DNA from: an uncultured Verrucomicrobia subdivision 3 bacterium
Lineage (GTDB): Bacteria > Verrucomicrobiota > Verrucomicrobiia > Limisphaerales > UBA11358
Length of the DNA: 64,000 bases
NCBI GenBank assembly: GCA_903917705.1
Contig: CAIXBQ010000131.1
Coordinates: forward strand, 1-64,000
Direction: 5' to 3'
Below, one piece after another: positions 19,524 to 30,122 of this stretch. Position 1 is the stretch's first letter, and every line of letters begins with the position of its first letter. A model generated the notes under the pieces. That model was not told where the DNA came from. It ran no database searches and saw only the letters and a list, made by a program, of their open reading frames with translations. The position numbers and the translations under genes are program-made.

Positions 19524-21038
19524 ATGCCACGTCTGATCAAAATTGTTCTCCTTCTGGCTGTCATCATTGGCTGTGCCTGGCTGCAATATCTGTTTGATGA
19601 CGGGCTGGGGATTGGCTGGCCGTCAGATGCGGTGCGCAATTGGCAGCAGTTCGGATTTTCCAACCTGCATGGCCAGCTCGTGACCAACCCGGGTGGATTT
19701 GAGGTTGCTGCCAGCCCTAATATTTACAAAGGCATGAGCCCGGTCTGTCTCTATCCGGCCTATTTTATAACCCGGTTTTTTGCCTGGACTGGTCTGGACA
19801 CGATGGCGTTTCAGATTGTGATGTCGCTGCTCGTTTTCTGGGCGATCTGGAACCTGCTGGGGCGGGATAATTTCGCCTTGTTTGTAGCGGCGGTTGCGAT
19901 TTTTTGTCCCGGCTACTCCCGGTGGCTGAAAATTCTGGATCCGAACGTCATCACCGTTCTGTTCGGCCTGCCATATATCGCCCTCGTGGCTTCCATCTTG
20001 AAAAGACCGCGGCTGGGATTCGCCTCCGGCCTCAGCCTTTTTGCGGTCACCATGACGTTCGTCTCTCTTAACTGGACGACGGCATGGGTTCTGGGGCCGT
20101 GTGCGCTTCTGTTGCTGGGTTTGCCTCAGATCAACCGCCGTGCGGTCTTTTTATTCATCTCACTGGCCGGGGCGAGTTCAATTCTATTTGTTCTTGGTTC
20201 GGCGATAATCAAAGCCGGAGGAAGCCAGGCCAGCCCTGAACATCTGGGACGGTTCATCCGTGGCTACACCTGGGGGAATGTTGGTTATGGAGCCGGTCTG
20301 ACTACTAGCAAAGCGTTCATGCGGCTTGTTTTCGTGAACGGGATTGGCCTGCTGCCATTGCTAGTGGTTTGTGGTGGCGTGGCGGTTAAATGTCTTCCGC
20401 GCGGCGGTGGGAAAAATTGGTATGCCCTGACGCCGCTGGCGTTGACCGTGCTGGAAGTCGGGTTCATGCGAAATTATTTTGGACACCATCCGTGGATGGC
20501 CGCGCCGGTGCTGCTGGTTGGATTGGTTTTTTCACTGGTGTTATTGCGGGTTCATCCGGAAAGCTCAAGTGCCGCACCGGGTCGGATGAATGGGAGTTTA
20601 TTGTTGCCCGCCATCGTTCTGGTATGTTTCATCTACAGTCTGGCCGTGGTCGAGTTTTTCCGGGCAAATGGTCTGAATGGACTGACTCTGGCGGGTCTCG
20701 TCCGTCATCATACCGAGCGTTCCGATTGGATCGTGGTCGTCAAAAGCATTGATCCGCAAACGACAGAAATCGCGCCGCGACTTGATGAGCATCTGGATCG
20801 GCATGTGCTGGTCGTCGATGACCTTGATCATCTGCCCGCGGGCAGGGACTTCGTGATATTATCGGCGGTGCCAGCGGGTGGCCTTGGCCTCCGGGCGCAA
20901 GCCTCTGTCGGTGGACCTGCTTCCCAGTCTTTGCTCCAAAAAACCGGCGACTGGTTCAACCATTCCATCGCTCGTCGCCAGCCCGGTGACCGGATAGATT
21001 TTGCCGGAACCTATTTTCTTTATGAAACGAAACCTTGA
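19524..21038 (+). CDS. Multi-TM membrane protein, possibly glycosyltransferase or polymerase-like
   Basis: Start at MPRLIKIVLLLAVIIGCAW within ORF 19470..21038; many hydrophobic segments. Confidence 0.65.
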   Translation: MPRLIKIVLLLAVIIGCAWLQYLFDDGLGIGWPSDAVRNWQQFGFSNLHGQLVTNPGGFEVAASPNIYKGMSPVCLYPAYFITRFFAWTGLDTMAFQIVMSLLVFWAIWNLLGRDNFALFVAAVAIFCPGYSRWLKILDPNVITVLFGLPYIALVASILKRPRLGFASGLSLFAVTMTFVSLNWTTAWVLGPCALLLLGLPQINRRAVFLFISLAGASSILFVLGSAIIKAGGSQASPEHLGRFIRGYTWGNVGYGAGLTTSKAFMRLVFVNGIGLLPLLVVCGGVAVKCLPRGGGKNWYALTPLALTVLEVGFMRNYFGHHPWMAAPVLLVGLVFSLVLLRVHPESSSAAPGRMNGSLLLPAIVLVCFIYSLAVVEFFRANGLNGLTLAGLVRHHTERSDWIVVVKSIDPQTTEIAPRLDEHLDRHVLVVDDLDHLPAGRDFVILSAVPAGGLGLRAQASVGGPASQSLLQKTGDWFNHSIARRQPGDRIDFAGTYFLYETKP

Positions 21039-21110
21039 TGAGCTTCATTCACAACGGCATCTGACACTCCTGATGGCCTATCGGGACTTGGCGCAGACTC
21101 GCACTGTCGC

Positions 21111-22124
21111 ATGAATTTGGACGCCACCAAACCGATCGTCCAGCCGGGTCCGCTGGTTTCCATCGTGATTCCCATGCTCAATGAGCGCGCCGGCCTGCGA
21201 ACGCTCTTTGACCGGGTCGCGCAAGCCATCCAAGACACTCCAGTGGAATGGGAGATGGTCATCGTGGATGACGGCAGCACCGATGGCACGCGCGAGGTGA
21301 TTGCCGATGAACTGGCCCGGTTTCCGCACTGGCGGCTGGTTCTTTTGAGCCGGAATTTCGGCCAGCAACCCGCCTACCGCGCCGGACTCGAAAATGCGCG
21401 TGGCGACGCGGTGATATTTTTGGACGCGGATTTGCAGGACCCGCCGGAACTGGTGCCTGAACTGCTTGCCAAGTGGCGCGAAGGCTTCAAGGTTGTCACC
21501 GGCAGTCGCGTGAGCCGCGAAGAACGCGGGCTGCGCCGGTTGGCGTTTGATTCATTCCACCAGCTTTTCCACCGCATGACCGGCCGGGTGATGCCGATCA
21601 ACAGCGGGATGTTTTCGCTCGTGGACCGCGTGGTTGTTAATCACTTGCTCGCCGCCCGCGAAACCAACCTGTTTTTGCCCGCGCTCAAATGCTGGTATGG
21701 ATATCCGCAGGCGACCATCAGCTATGCGCGCAAAGATCGCGCCGTCGGCGAACCCAAGCAGTCGTTCAATAAGTTGTTTCGGTACGCCCTGGACGGGCTC
21801 TTCAGTTTTTCCGACCTGCCGCTGCAATGGATCGCCGCGACCGGAGCCGTCATCTGCCTGGCCAGCTTCGGCTACGCGGCCGTTTTGATTGTGGAAAAAA
21901 TTCTGCAGATGTTTGGGTATCTGCCATCCTTGCGCGTGCTGGGTTTCACCACGCTCGCGGCGGCCGTTTTCTTCTTCGGCGGACTCAACCTGCTTGCCCT
22001 GGGCATTGTCGGGCAATACCTCGCTCGCATTTACCGCGAAATCAAAGGCCGCCCGCTTTACGTTGTGGAACAAATCTTAACCTCCGATGAACCCAGAAGA
22101 ATACAGCAATCTCGCCAAGGTTGA
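21111..22124 (+). CDS. GT2 family glycosyltransferase, ArnC/DPM-like with C-terminal TMs
   Basis: VSIVIPMLNERAGL, VDDGSTDGTREVI, FLDADLQDPPELVPEL. Confidence 0.94.
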   Translation: MNLDATKPIVQPGPLVSIVIPMLNERAGLRTLFDRVAQAIQDTPVEWEMVIVDDGSTDGTREVIADELARFPHWRLVLLSRNFGQQPAYRAGLENARGDAVIFLDADLQDPPELVPELLAKWREGFKVVTGSRVSREERGLRRLAFDSFHQLFHRMTGRVMPINSGMFSLVDRVVVNHLLAARETNLFLPALKCWYGYPQATISYARKDRAVGEPKQSFNKLFRYALDGLFSFSDLPLQWIAATGAVICLASFGYAAVLIVEKILQMFGYLPSLRVLGFTTLAAAVFFFGGLNLLALGIVGQYLARIYREIKGRPLYVVEQILTSDEPRRIQQSRQG

Positions 22125-22851
22125 ACAACGACACTGGTTCTACGCCGGTAAACGCGAGATTGTCCGCTACTGGATAAATCGCTGCCACCCTCTCAAGCTG
22201 ACTGACCGGCTGGCTGACTGCGGAGCTGGAACGGGCATATTTGTTGAGGAAATGCGCGCCAGATGCCAGGTAATGGCCTTGGACGATTTCGACGAATCGC
22301 TCCAACTGCTTTGCGCCCGGCTGGGGAAAGATTGTGTGCTGAAAGGCAGTTGCACGGCGTTACCCCTGGCTGACAATTCGGTGGATGTGTTGACGGCACT
22401 GGATGTGATTGAGCATGTTGAAGATGATCAAGCTTCAGTTGGGGAATTTTTGCGAGTGTTGCAACCAGGAGGAATTGCCGTCATCACGGTTCCGGCGCTG
22501 ATGGCCTTATGGAGCGACTGGGATGTGACCCTGCGGCATTATCGTCGATACAACGCATCGACATTGCGGAAAATAATTCCAGATGGATTTGAAATCCTGC
22601 ACCTTGATTACGTCAATGTGGCTGTGTTGCCGGTGGTTTTTTTGGTCCGCAAATTCCGCGCCTTGAAACAAAAACTGGGGTTCAGTGGAACGGCACGGTC
22701 AGAAGACCGGATTCCACCGGCATGGCTTAATCGTTTTTTGCAATGGCTTTTCGTCCGTTTGGCCTGCCAGAAAACCGTCTGTTTTCCGGCCGGCGTCGGC
22801 TTGCTCGCCGTTTTGCGTAAGAAAAAACAGCCCGGCACCGGCAAACTTTAG
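22087..22851 (+). CDS. Class I SAM-dependent methyltransferase
   Basis: LADCGAGTGIFVEEM, DVLTALDVIEHVEDDQ. Confidence 0.9.
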   Translation: MNPEEYSNLAKVEQRHWFYAGKREIVRYWINRCHPLKLTDRLADCGAGTGIFVEEMRARCQVMALDDFDESLQLLCARLGKDCVLKGSCTALPLADNSVDVLTALDVIEHVEDDQASVGEFLRVLQPGGIAVITVPALMALWSDWDVTLRHYRRYNASTLRKIIPDGFEILHLDYVNVAVLPVVFLVRKFRALKQKLGFSGTARSEDRIPPAWLNRFLQWLFVRLACQKTVCFPAGVGLLAVLRKKKQPGTGKL

Positions 22852-23126
22852 GTTGAAAAACCTACTGTCATCAGGTTGGCACGAGCAAATATATTGGGGG
22901 TCCGGGCTGGCACCGCAATCCCCTACGGAAGAATAGTAAAATTATCCTGTCCGATCCTCTGTGCGTCAGTTCCATCAGGTGTTCAAACAACTTGATGGCT
23001 GGGTTGTTCTTTGTTACATGAACCGCGTCATTTCATTTCCATGAGCGACCTCGCCATCCCGGTTGCGGCCCTCGGCAATTTGCCGGGCGTCCTCCGCGTC
23101 GCCATTAATCAGAATGCCGGCCGGCC

Positions 23127-24536
23127 ATGATCAACCTCCTCAAAGCGGTCTTTCGATTTGCCGGCATAGACCGGGCCGTTTTTTTTTCGAACGCGGCGCA
23201 GGTTATGCGGCTGGTGACCGGGCCGATTTCGATGGCGCTGGTATTGCGCTACCTTACCCCCGAGATTCAAGGTTATTTCTACACTTTCTCCGGCATTGTC
23301 GCCATGCAGATTTTTCTGGAGATGGGCTTTTCGCAAAACATCCTCCAGTTTGCATCGTTTGAGTTTGCCAAGTTGAACTTCACACCCCGGAAAACCCTGG
23401 AAGGCGATCTGGTGGCCCGGTCGCGGCTGATGTCCTTGGGGCGGCTGGCCTTTGCATATTATGCGGTGGCAGCCCTTGTTTTTCTGGTGGTGGTGGGGAT
23501 TGGCGGGCATATATTTTTTTCCATCTCCGGCAGTCATGGGATTGCCTGGCAGGGGGCCTGGTGGACCATCGTAATCTGCGCCTCGGTGTCCCTGGCAGTC
23601 AATCCGGCATGGGCTTTGCTGGAAGGCTGCAATCGGGTCGCCACGCTGGCGCAATTTCGTTTCTGGTCCACCCTGGCCGGTTTTCTGGTGAACGCCATCC
23701 TGTTGATGGCGGGCGCTGGGATCTACGCCTCTGCCCTCGGTTCGGTTTTCACCAATCTGCTGTCAGTCGGGTATCTTTTGATCTGCTGGCATCCGTTTTT
23801 CCGGCAGTTTTTGCAGTCGCCCCGGCATGGTACCATATCCTGGCGTCACGAAATCTGGCCCTTCCAGTGGCGGATTGCGGTGAGTTGGATGTCTGGCTAC
23901 TTTATTTTTGACATCATGAATCCCGTCGCGTTTTACTTTTGCGGCGCTGCCGAGGCCGGCCGGTTCGGGATGAGCTTCCAACTGGTGCGGACGGTGTTAA
24001 ATGTGGCCACCTCTTGGATCTATACAAAATGCCCGCGCTTTGGAATGTTGGTGGCGGCCAGAAAATGGAAAGAATTGGATTCGCTTTGGCGGCGGAGTAC
24101 GGCGCAAGCCTTTCTGGCCTGCGTCTTGGGAATGATCCTGCTAATGGCGTTTATCCCGGTGGCCGGCCATTTCCTCCCGCAATTGCCCCGGCGTCTGGCT
24201 GGCGTTTGGGTCATGGCCTGGCTGGGTGGGGCGGAGGCGGTCCATCTCTTGATCCACGCCATGGTTATAGAAGTGCACGCCTACCGTCGCGAGCCATTCA
24301 TGTGGTGGTCCGTCATATGCGGGGCATTGACCGCCGCGCTGATCGTGCTTCTGGTGCGGCCCTGGGGCGTCTATGGCGAGGCGGTCGGCTATGCGCTGGC
24401 ACTTGGGATTATGTTCATACCCGCCCTCAAAATTTACCTCACCAAACGGCTGGAATATCGAAGGCTGGCAGATGATATGGATTACCACCAACCAGGTGAG
24501 GTGTTGCCGGGTGCCGAATCACCATGTGTCATCTAA
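23127..24536 (+). CDS. Wzx-like polysaccharide flippase/MATE-like membrane protein
   Basis: Multi-TM protein of 469 aa (FSNAAQVMRLVTGPISMALVLRYLTPEIQGYFYTF) within the glycan locus. Confidence 0.8.
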   Translation: MINLLKAVFRFAGIDRAVFFSNAAQVMRLVTGPISMALVLRYLTPEIQGYFYTFSGIVAMQIFLEMGFSQNILQFASFEFAKLNFTPRKTLEGDLVARSRLMSLGRLAFAYYAVAALVFLVVVGIGGHIFFSISGSHGIAWQGAWWTIVICASVSLAVNPAWALLEGCNRVATLAQFRFWSTLAGFLVNAILLMAGAGIYASALGSVFTNLLSVGYLLICWHPFFRQFLQSPRHGTISWRHEIWPFQWRIAVSWMSGYFIFDIMNPVAFYFCGAAEAGRFGMSFQLVRTVLNVATSWIYTKCPRFGMLVAARKWKELDSLWRRSTAQAFLACVLGMILLMAFIPVAGHFLPQLPRRLAGVWVMAWLGGAEAVHLLIHAMVIEVHAYRREPFMWWSVICGALTAALIVLLVRPWGVYGEAVGYALALGIMFIPALKIYLTKRLEYRRLADDMDYHQPGEVLPGAESPCVI

Positions 24537-24568
24537 CGCCAGTTTCGGGAATGACGCGCTCTTGAAAT

Positions 24569-25570
24569 ATGAGTAACCAGCCATTGCTTACGGTTGCGAT
24601 ACCGACGTATAACCGGCCCAAACAACTTGGCCAGACATTGTTGCGGCTGCTTCCGCAGATTAACGACAACTGGATACTGCACATCCATGACAACTGCTCG
24701 GACCAGCCCGTGGCGGAGTGTCAGGCTGAAATTCTCGCGCAGTTTGGATCCGGCCGGGTGCGCGTTTTTCGCAATGTGGTGAACATCGGTCTTTGCGGCA
24801 ACATTTTGCGGGGCTTTGAGCATGCAGTGACGCCCTGGCTGTCTATTCTGGCCGATGACGACGAAATCGCACCGGACTACCTCGCGGCGGTGTTGCAGGC
24901 CATCGGGAATCATCCCGACATGGTTTTCGCCACCTTCTCCAGCACCATCTTTGCGCGGCCGGCCGATTTTGTCACCGACGGGCTCGCGGACTTTTGTGCC
25001 AGAATGGACAACTGGTCCAACCTGCTGTTTTTGCCGTGCGGTCTTTACAACCGGCTAGCCATGGTGCCCCACCTCCGCCATGGTTACATCTATGCCTATT
25101 CGCTTGGACCCCAGATTGCGATTCTCCTGCAATGCCTGAAGGAAAATGGGGGAAAATGTTTTTTTTCCTCCCGAAAGGTGGTCACCTTTGTATCGCCCGA
25201 AGATGTGGTTTCGTGGTCCCGGCTCAATTTGAACGTGATGGCCCTGCTTTTGGAATTGATTCCGGACCGGGCTGGCCGGCTTGCCTTCTATGACCAGATG
25301 CGTCCGTATTTCATGAACCGTAGAGAGCTGGCTTTCCAGTTGATCCATCGCGCAAAAAAAACCGGGGAAGACGCCACCTGCATTTTTGATGTTCGCGCTT
25401 TTTGCCAGACGTGCTTCCGCCCGAACCTCCGCGGCCTGTTTGTTCATTTTTTCCTGCGCTATCTGGTGGCGCATCCCCGTTTGGGCCTCAAATTCATCCG
25501 GTTTTCCGGGAAGTTTTCCAGCCAGGCGGAAGACAAAGATACGGCCGCTGAATTATTCAAAGGCATTTGA
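24569..25570 (+). CDS. GT2 family glycosyltransferase
   Basis: LLTVAIPTYNRPKQLGQTL, LSILADDDEIAPDYL. Confidence 0.88.
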   Translation: MSNQPLLTVAIPTYNRPKQLGQTLLRLLPQINDNWILHIHDNCSDQPVAECQAEILAQFGSGRVRVFRNVVNIGLCGNILRGFEHAVTPWLSILADDDEIAPDYLAAVLQAIGNHPDMVFATFSSTIFARPADFVTDGLADFCARMDNWSNLLFLPCGLYNRLAMVPHLRHGYIYAYSLGPQIAILLQCLKENGGKCFFSSRKVVTFVSPEDVVSWSRLNLNVMALLLELIPDRAGRLAFYDQMRPYFMNRRELAFQLIHRAKKTGEDATCIFDVRAFCQTCFRPNLRGLFVHFFLRYLVAHPRLGLKFIRFSGKFSSQAEDKDTAAELFKGI

Positions 25571-25612
25571 GCAAAACAAGGGGCGGCTCTTTTCTTGGCA
25601 AGCCTTAACGGT

Positions 25613-26857
25613 TCAGCCCAATTTCAGCAGGCTTTTCTCAATCGCGTCCACCATTGCCTCCAGCGTGTGTTTGTTCCGAACCTCACTCTGCGCGTTCCGG
25701 CAAATCGTCTGAAATAAATTGGGATCAACGCACAATTCGCGAACCGCCCGCGCACAATCCAGCGCGTCGCCCGCGCGGAACGTCATCGCCGTTTCGCGGT
25801 TGCGGAACAGTTCGCCGCTGCCGCCGGTCGTCGTGCCCACGACCGCCAGGCCGGACGCAATGGCCTCCAGCGGAGTGATGGCAAACGGCTCGTCCCATTC
25901 CGACGGGAAAACCAGAACATCGTGTTCGGCATAAATGCGCGGCAGTTCCGCGCGTGGCACCTTGCCCAGAAAATTCACCCCTCCTTCAATACCAAATTGC
26001 GCCGGCAGGCGGTGGAGTTGTTTTTCATAATCCGGATGCATGCCGCCACCGGCCAGCGTGAAAGAGAGGGCTTTGAAACCGGGCTCCTTCGCCAATAGCG
26101 CAAACGCGGCGATGGCCGTATGGATGCCTTTTTGCGGAATCATCTGTCCGGTGTAGAGCAGTCGTTGCACCGGCCAGCGCTTGCGCGGTGTGGCAGGGAA
26201 TTGCGCCGGATCTATGCCCCAGTGCGCCACGATGGATTTTTGTTTTGCGATGCGGATGCCGTTGTTTTCCGCAACTTTCCACAGGAATTTACTGGCGAAA
26301 TGGCAGGGCTGGTTTTGCATCACGGGCCGCCCGCGTACCAGAAAAGTATTGCCAAACGAAAACTGCACCAGCTTCGGCATCACGCCGCGTTCCGCACTCT
26401 TCCGGTCGGACTCGTTCACTCCATCCGAATGGGTTAAGGGTTTGGCCGGGGCGAACCGCGCCAGCCACGCGCCGGTGCGCCATGAGACGAAATTGGTGTC
26501 CGACAAAAAGAACGCCAGGCGGCAGCCCTGCCAGCGCGCGGCGACCGGCAGCCACCGGCACAAACCCGACTGGTTCCAGAAATAGACGATATTCGGTAAA
26601 AAATATTTAACCGCCCGCCTGAGTTTGCGGCACTCGTCGCGTTTGCCGGGCGGCGGGCTGGCGCCATCTGGGGCGAAATGCAGCGACCGTTCCACATCCG
26701 TATCCGTGTCGGAAACCCCACCGAGGCGGAATGTGCTTGTGAGCACTCGCACGATATGGCCCCGGACGCGGAGTTTTTCGACAACGTCACGGCAACCCAG
26801 TTCGTAACCGCCGATGTGGTGCGGCGGATAAAGGTTGGTGACAACGAGGATTTTCAT
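25613..26857 (-). CDS. Glycosyltransferase family 4
   Basis: VTNLYPPHHIGGYELGCRDV; LVFPSEWDEPFAITPLEAIASGLAVVGTTTGG. Confidence 0.93.
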   Translation of the reverse strand: MKILVVTNLYPPHHIGGYELGCRDVVEKLRVRGHIVRVLTSTFRLGGVSDTDTDVERSLHFAPDGASPPPGKRDECRKLRRAVKYFLPNIVYFWNQSGLCRWLPVAARWQGCRLAFFLSDTNFVSWRTGAWLARFAPAKPLTHSDGVNESDRKSAERGVMPKLVQFSFGNTFLVRGRPVMQNQPCHFASKFLWKVAENNGIRIAKQKSIVAHWGIDPAQFPATPRKRWPVQRLLYTGQMIPQKGIHTAIAAFALLAKEPGFKALSFTLAGGGMHPDYEKQLHRLPAQFGIEGGVNFLGKVPRAELPRIYAEHDVLVFPSEWDEPFAITPLEAIASGLAVVGTTTGGSGELFRNRETAMTFRAGDALDCARAVRELCVDPNLFQTICRNAQSEVRNKHTLEAMVDAIEKSLLKLG

Positions 26858-26866
26858 GTTGTCGCA

Positions 26867-28147
26867 CTATCGCATTTCGAGGCTGGCCCGGTAGCCGTGC
26901 AGGGTTGCCTCGGTAAACCGCTGCCACGAAAAGAGCTTGCAGCGTTGCAATGATTTTTGCCGGAGTTCAACGCGCAGAGTTTCCTGCCGGGAAACTTGCA
27001 GCAGCGCCTGACACCAGGCGTCCGTCTCCGTGGGCGGCAACAGAATGCCCGCATCGCCGACGACTTCGGGAATGGAGGTGGTGTTGGAGGCGATGACCGG
27101 GGTGCCGCACTGCATCGCTTCCAGCGGCGGGATGCCAAAACCCTCGGCGAGCGACGGAAACAAAAAGGCCGTCGCACCACTGTAAAGCGCCGCGAGATTT
27201 TCGTCTGGTATAAAACCCGTGACCACGATCCGCGATCGGGCGCGCGGAAATTGTCCCAAGGCGGCGACCACGGCGGGGTTTCTGCCGGGATTCGGGCCGA
27301 CGATGACAAGATTCGCATCCGTCAGTTCACCGGATTCAACCAGTGCGCCAAAGCAATGGATCAGGTGGGGAAAGTTTTTATGCGGGTCATGTGCGGAAAG
27401 CGAGAGAAAATACGGGCCGTCGGGGATTTTGAATTGCGCGCGGACGGCGGCGATTTTTTCGAAGTCATTGACTGGATGGAAAACTTTTTCATCCGCCGCC
27501 AGCGGCGTTACAAACACATGTTCGGGCCGGATGCGGGAAAGATTCAGGGCGTCGTTGCGGGTCGTTTCCGAGACGCAGAAGGCAAAATTGTCCGGCGTCA
27601 GACAGGCGAGCACGTCGTCCACGAAGGGTTTGATCCCGGGGGGGAAATAGCCGGGGTTTTTCAACGGTATGAAATCGTGCAGCGTGATGAATTTCCGCAG
27701 GCCCGCCTGCGCCTTCACCGCCGGTGGGAACGGCGTGTGCGGCGAATGAAAAATATCAGCGTTGCCCAGCATGGCCGGGGTCAGTCTGAATTCGCCACGG
27801 GTGCAGTTGCGGGCGGCTTCCGCCAGAACTTTCCGAGCGGCGCGGGCGGGTAGGCTGCGGTTGTCGAGGTTGCGATGGACGGTTCGGGACAACCGGCGGC
27901 CAAGCCGGCTGGCGCGGAGTTGCGCGGGGCTGAACCGCAGCTTTTCCGTTGGTGCGATGCCTTTGCCGGCCAGAAAATCAAAAGCCCCGGCAAGGTGTGA
28001 GGTGGCAACGAAGGAAAGTTCACACTGGCCCGATTCGACGAGGCCGTCGAAGAGGTGGCTGGCGACGCGTTGGGCGCCGCGGCGGGCGGACTGATCGTCG
28101 TGGCTGTGGCCGAGAAACGCAATGTCCAGAATGACTTTGGGTTTCAT
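26867..28147 (-). CDS. Glycosyltransferase family 4
   Basis: FLFPSLAEGFGIPPLEAMQCGTPVIASNTTSIPEVVGDAG. Start taken at MKPKVILD. Confidence 0.93.
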   Translation of the reverse strand: MKPKVILDIAFLGHSHDDQSARRGAQRVASHLFDGLVESGQCELSFVATSHLAGAFDFLAGKGIAPTEKLRFSPAQLRASRLGRRLSRTVHRNLDNRSLPARAARKVLAEAARNCTRGEFRLTPAMLGNADIFHSPHTPFPPAVKAQAGLRKFITLHDFIPLKNPGYFPPGIKPFVDDVLACLTPDNFAFCVSETTRNDALNLSRIRPEHVFVTPLAADEKVFHPVNDFEKIAAVRAQFKIPDGPYFLSLSAHDPHKNFPHLIHCFGALVESGELTDANLVIVGPNPGRNPAVVAALGQFPRARSRIVVTGFIPDENLAALYSGATAFLFPSLAEGFGIPPLEAMQCGTPVIASNTTSIPEVVGDAGILLPPTETDAWCQALLQVSRQETLRVELRQKSLQRCKLFSWQRFTEATLHGYRASLEMR

Positions 28148-28258
28148 GTTCGGAAGGACCGGCAACGGGTATTAACGGCGTTGAATGGGAACGATAAGAG
28201 TCCGGGGGCGAGCAGCCCAACCGGTCGGCTGGTCGGAGAAATTCGGTTGGTTTGCATT

Positions 28259-28816
28259 TCAAGAGGTTGGGGCGTATTCAAACACAAATAGGTTGTTCAA
28301 TCCAAATTGAAATGTCCGGTGGCAAACCAGCTGGAAGTGCGGCGGGCAAAATATCTTCGAAGTCTGTCGCACTTCGTATCCGTGGTGTTCCTCCAGTGAC
28401 ATGCCGTGGATGAGCCGGAGTTTCAGGAGGATGGCGAGGATCCGGTCCACGCCCGGCGAGGGGACGGTGATGATGACCCGGCCGCCCGGCTTGAGAAAAC
28501 GGCGGCAGCCTTCGGCCAGCGATGCGCCGGCTGCGGCTGGAAAATGTTCGAGCACCGCCAGCATGGTCACGGCGTCAAAAGGTTCCGCGTCCGGCATGTC
28601 CTGCGGGAAAAATCCGGGCAGCAATTTAAAGTTTCCGCCATCCACCATCTGGCGCAGAGTTGGATCAATGCCCAGCCCGCCCGCGCCGAGAAAGTCCACG
28701 GTATGGAACAGCGCGCCGTCGTCGCTGCCGATATCCAGCACCCGCGCGCCCGGCTGTAAAAACGGCCGGGCCTGGGCGATGCGCCGGCGTTGCAGAAAAT
28801 GATCAAGCCAGGTCAT
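28259..28816 (-). CDS. Class I SAM-dependent methyltransferase
   Basis: ARVLDIGSDDGALFHTVDFLG and VTMLAVLEHFPAAAG. Confidence 0.85.
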   Translation of the reverse strand: MTWLDHFLQRRRIAQARPFLQPGARVLDIGSDDGALFHTVDFLGAGGLGIDPTLRQMVDGGNFKLLPGFFPQDMPDAEPFDAVTMLAVLEHFPAAAGASLAEGCRRFLKPGGRVIITVPSPGVDRILAILLKLRLIHGMSLEEHHGYEVRQTSKIFCPPHFQLVCHRTFQFGLNNLFVFEYAPTS

Positions 28817-29979
28817 CGGATCGATTTAATGGTTTTCATCCCCAGCACGCTCAGAAAAAAACAGGAGAAGATGCTTTGCACGCCCAGCAGGATGAGCGTG
28901 GCTGCCGGAATGATCCGCCGTAGATTTTCCTCCATCGATGGCAGCGGCCCGAACTGCGCCTGTTTCCACAGCCACACCGAGCGCAGTAGCAAGCCCAACC
29001 CCGCCGCCAGCACCAGCAGGCTGACGGCGATGCCTTTTTCCAGGGTGAAAAAATCAAACAGGCGGTTGAACTTGGGATCTTCCGGCAGCAGCCCCTCCGC
29101 CATCGCAAACACTTTTGTGTAAAAGGCAAAGGCCGTCAGCTGAAAGCCCACGACGGCCGCCAGGCATGCCATCATTAGTGTGCCGACATCCAACACCACC
29201 CCGCCGATTTTGAGGCTATCCACGGCCAGCACCGCCGCCATCACGACCCCCAGCGCTGACAGCAGCAGGCCCGGCATCAGAAACAGCCAGCGGGGCGAAT
29301 ATAGCAGCATAAACCGCAGATGCCGCCAGCCGTCGCGCCACGGCTTCAAATGCGGCGGCCGGGAGCGGCCATCCGGGTGCAAAGTGATAGGTACCTCGGA
29401 GATTTTCAACTGCTTTAACCTGGCCTTGATGACCATTTCCGAGGCGAATTCCATGCCGGTGGTTTGCAGCTCCATTTTCTCGTATGCTGTTCGGGTGAAC
29501 CCGCGTAGGCCGCAGTGAAAATCGTGCGCGGGGCATTTGAAAAACAGCCGGCCGATGAACGACAGGATGGGATTGCCCAGCCAGTGGTTTTTCCAGGGCA
29601 TGGCGCCGGGCATGATGGTGCCGCCTCCGACGGGCAGGCGGCAGCCCATGACCAGATCGTCGCCGGCCTGGAATCTTTTCACGAATCGGTCCGCCTCCGA
29701 AAAATCATAGCTGTCGTCCGCGTCGCCCATGATGATCCACTGGCCGCGTGCGGCGCGGACGCCGCCGCGCAGGGCATGGCCGTAGCCCTTTTCGGTTATG
29801 GCCACGACGCGGGCGCCGAGTTTTTCAGCAATGGCCGGCGAGCCGTCCGTGCTGCCATTGTCGGCGATGAGGATTTCGCCGGTAACGCCGGCGCGCTGCA
29901 GGCCGACTTTGGCTTTTTCGATGCAGCGGGCAATGGTCTCCGCCTCGTTCAGGCAAGGCATCAAAATCGTGAGTTCCAT
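28813..29979 (-). CDS. GT2 family glycosyltransferase with C-terminal TM helices
   Basis: LTILMPCLNEAETIARCIEKA, DNGSTDGSPAIAEKLGARVV, GDADDSYDF. Confidence 0.93.
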   Translation of the reverse strand: MELTILMPCLNEAETIARCIEKAKVGLQRAGVTGEILIADNGSTDGSPAIAEKLGARVVAITEKGYGHALRGGVRAARGQWIIMGDADDSYDFSEADRFVKRFQAGDDLVMGCRLPVGGGTIMPGAMPWKNHWLGNPILSFIGRLFFKCPAHDFHCGLRGFTRTAYEKMELQTTGMEFASEMVIKARLKQLKISEVPITLHPDGRSRPPHLKPWRDGWRHLRFMLLYSPRWLFLMPGLLLSALGVVMAAVLAVDSLKIGGVVLDVGTLMMACLAAVVGFQLTAFAFYTKVFAMAEGLLPEDPKFNRLFDFFTLEKGIAVSLLVLAAGLGLLLRSVWLWKQAQFGPLPSMEENLRRIIPAATLILLGVQSIFSCFFLSVLGMKTIKSIR

Positions 29980-30122
29980 GCGGGACAAAAGTTTGTTTCA
30001 GTTCTGCCGGACTGGCGAGCGTAAATTTCAGCGGTCAGGGGCGATGGGACTGGCCCCCAGACCTGTCGCATGATTTTCAGCGTTCCCAATGATTTGAATT
30101 GTGGCAGAATTTCAAAAATTCA

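Noticed and set aside
22870-22925. Possible sigma-54 promoter (TTGGCACG... and CTGGCACC...)
   Set aside because: The -24 TGGCAC-like halves lack a correctly spaced TTGC(A/T) -12 element.
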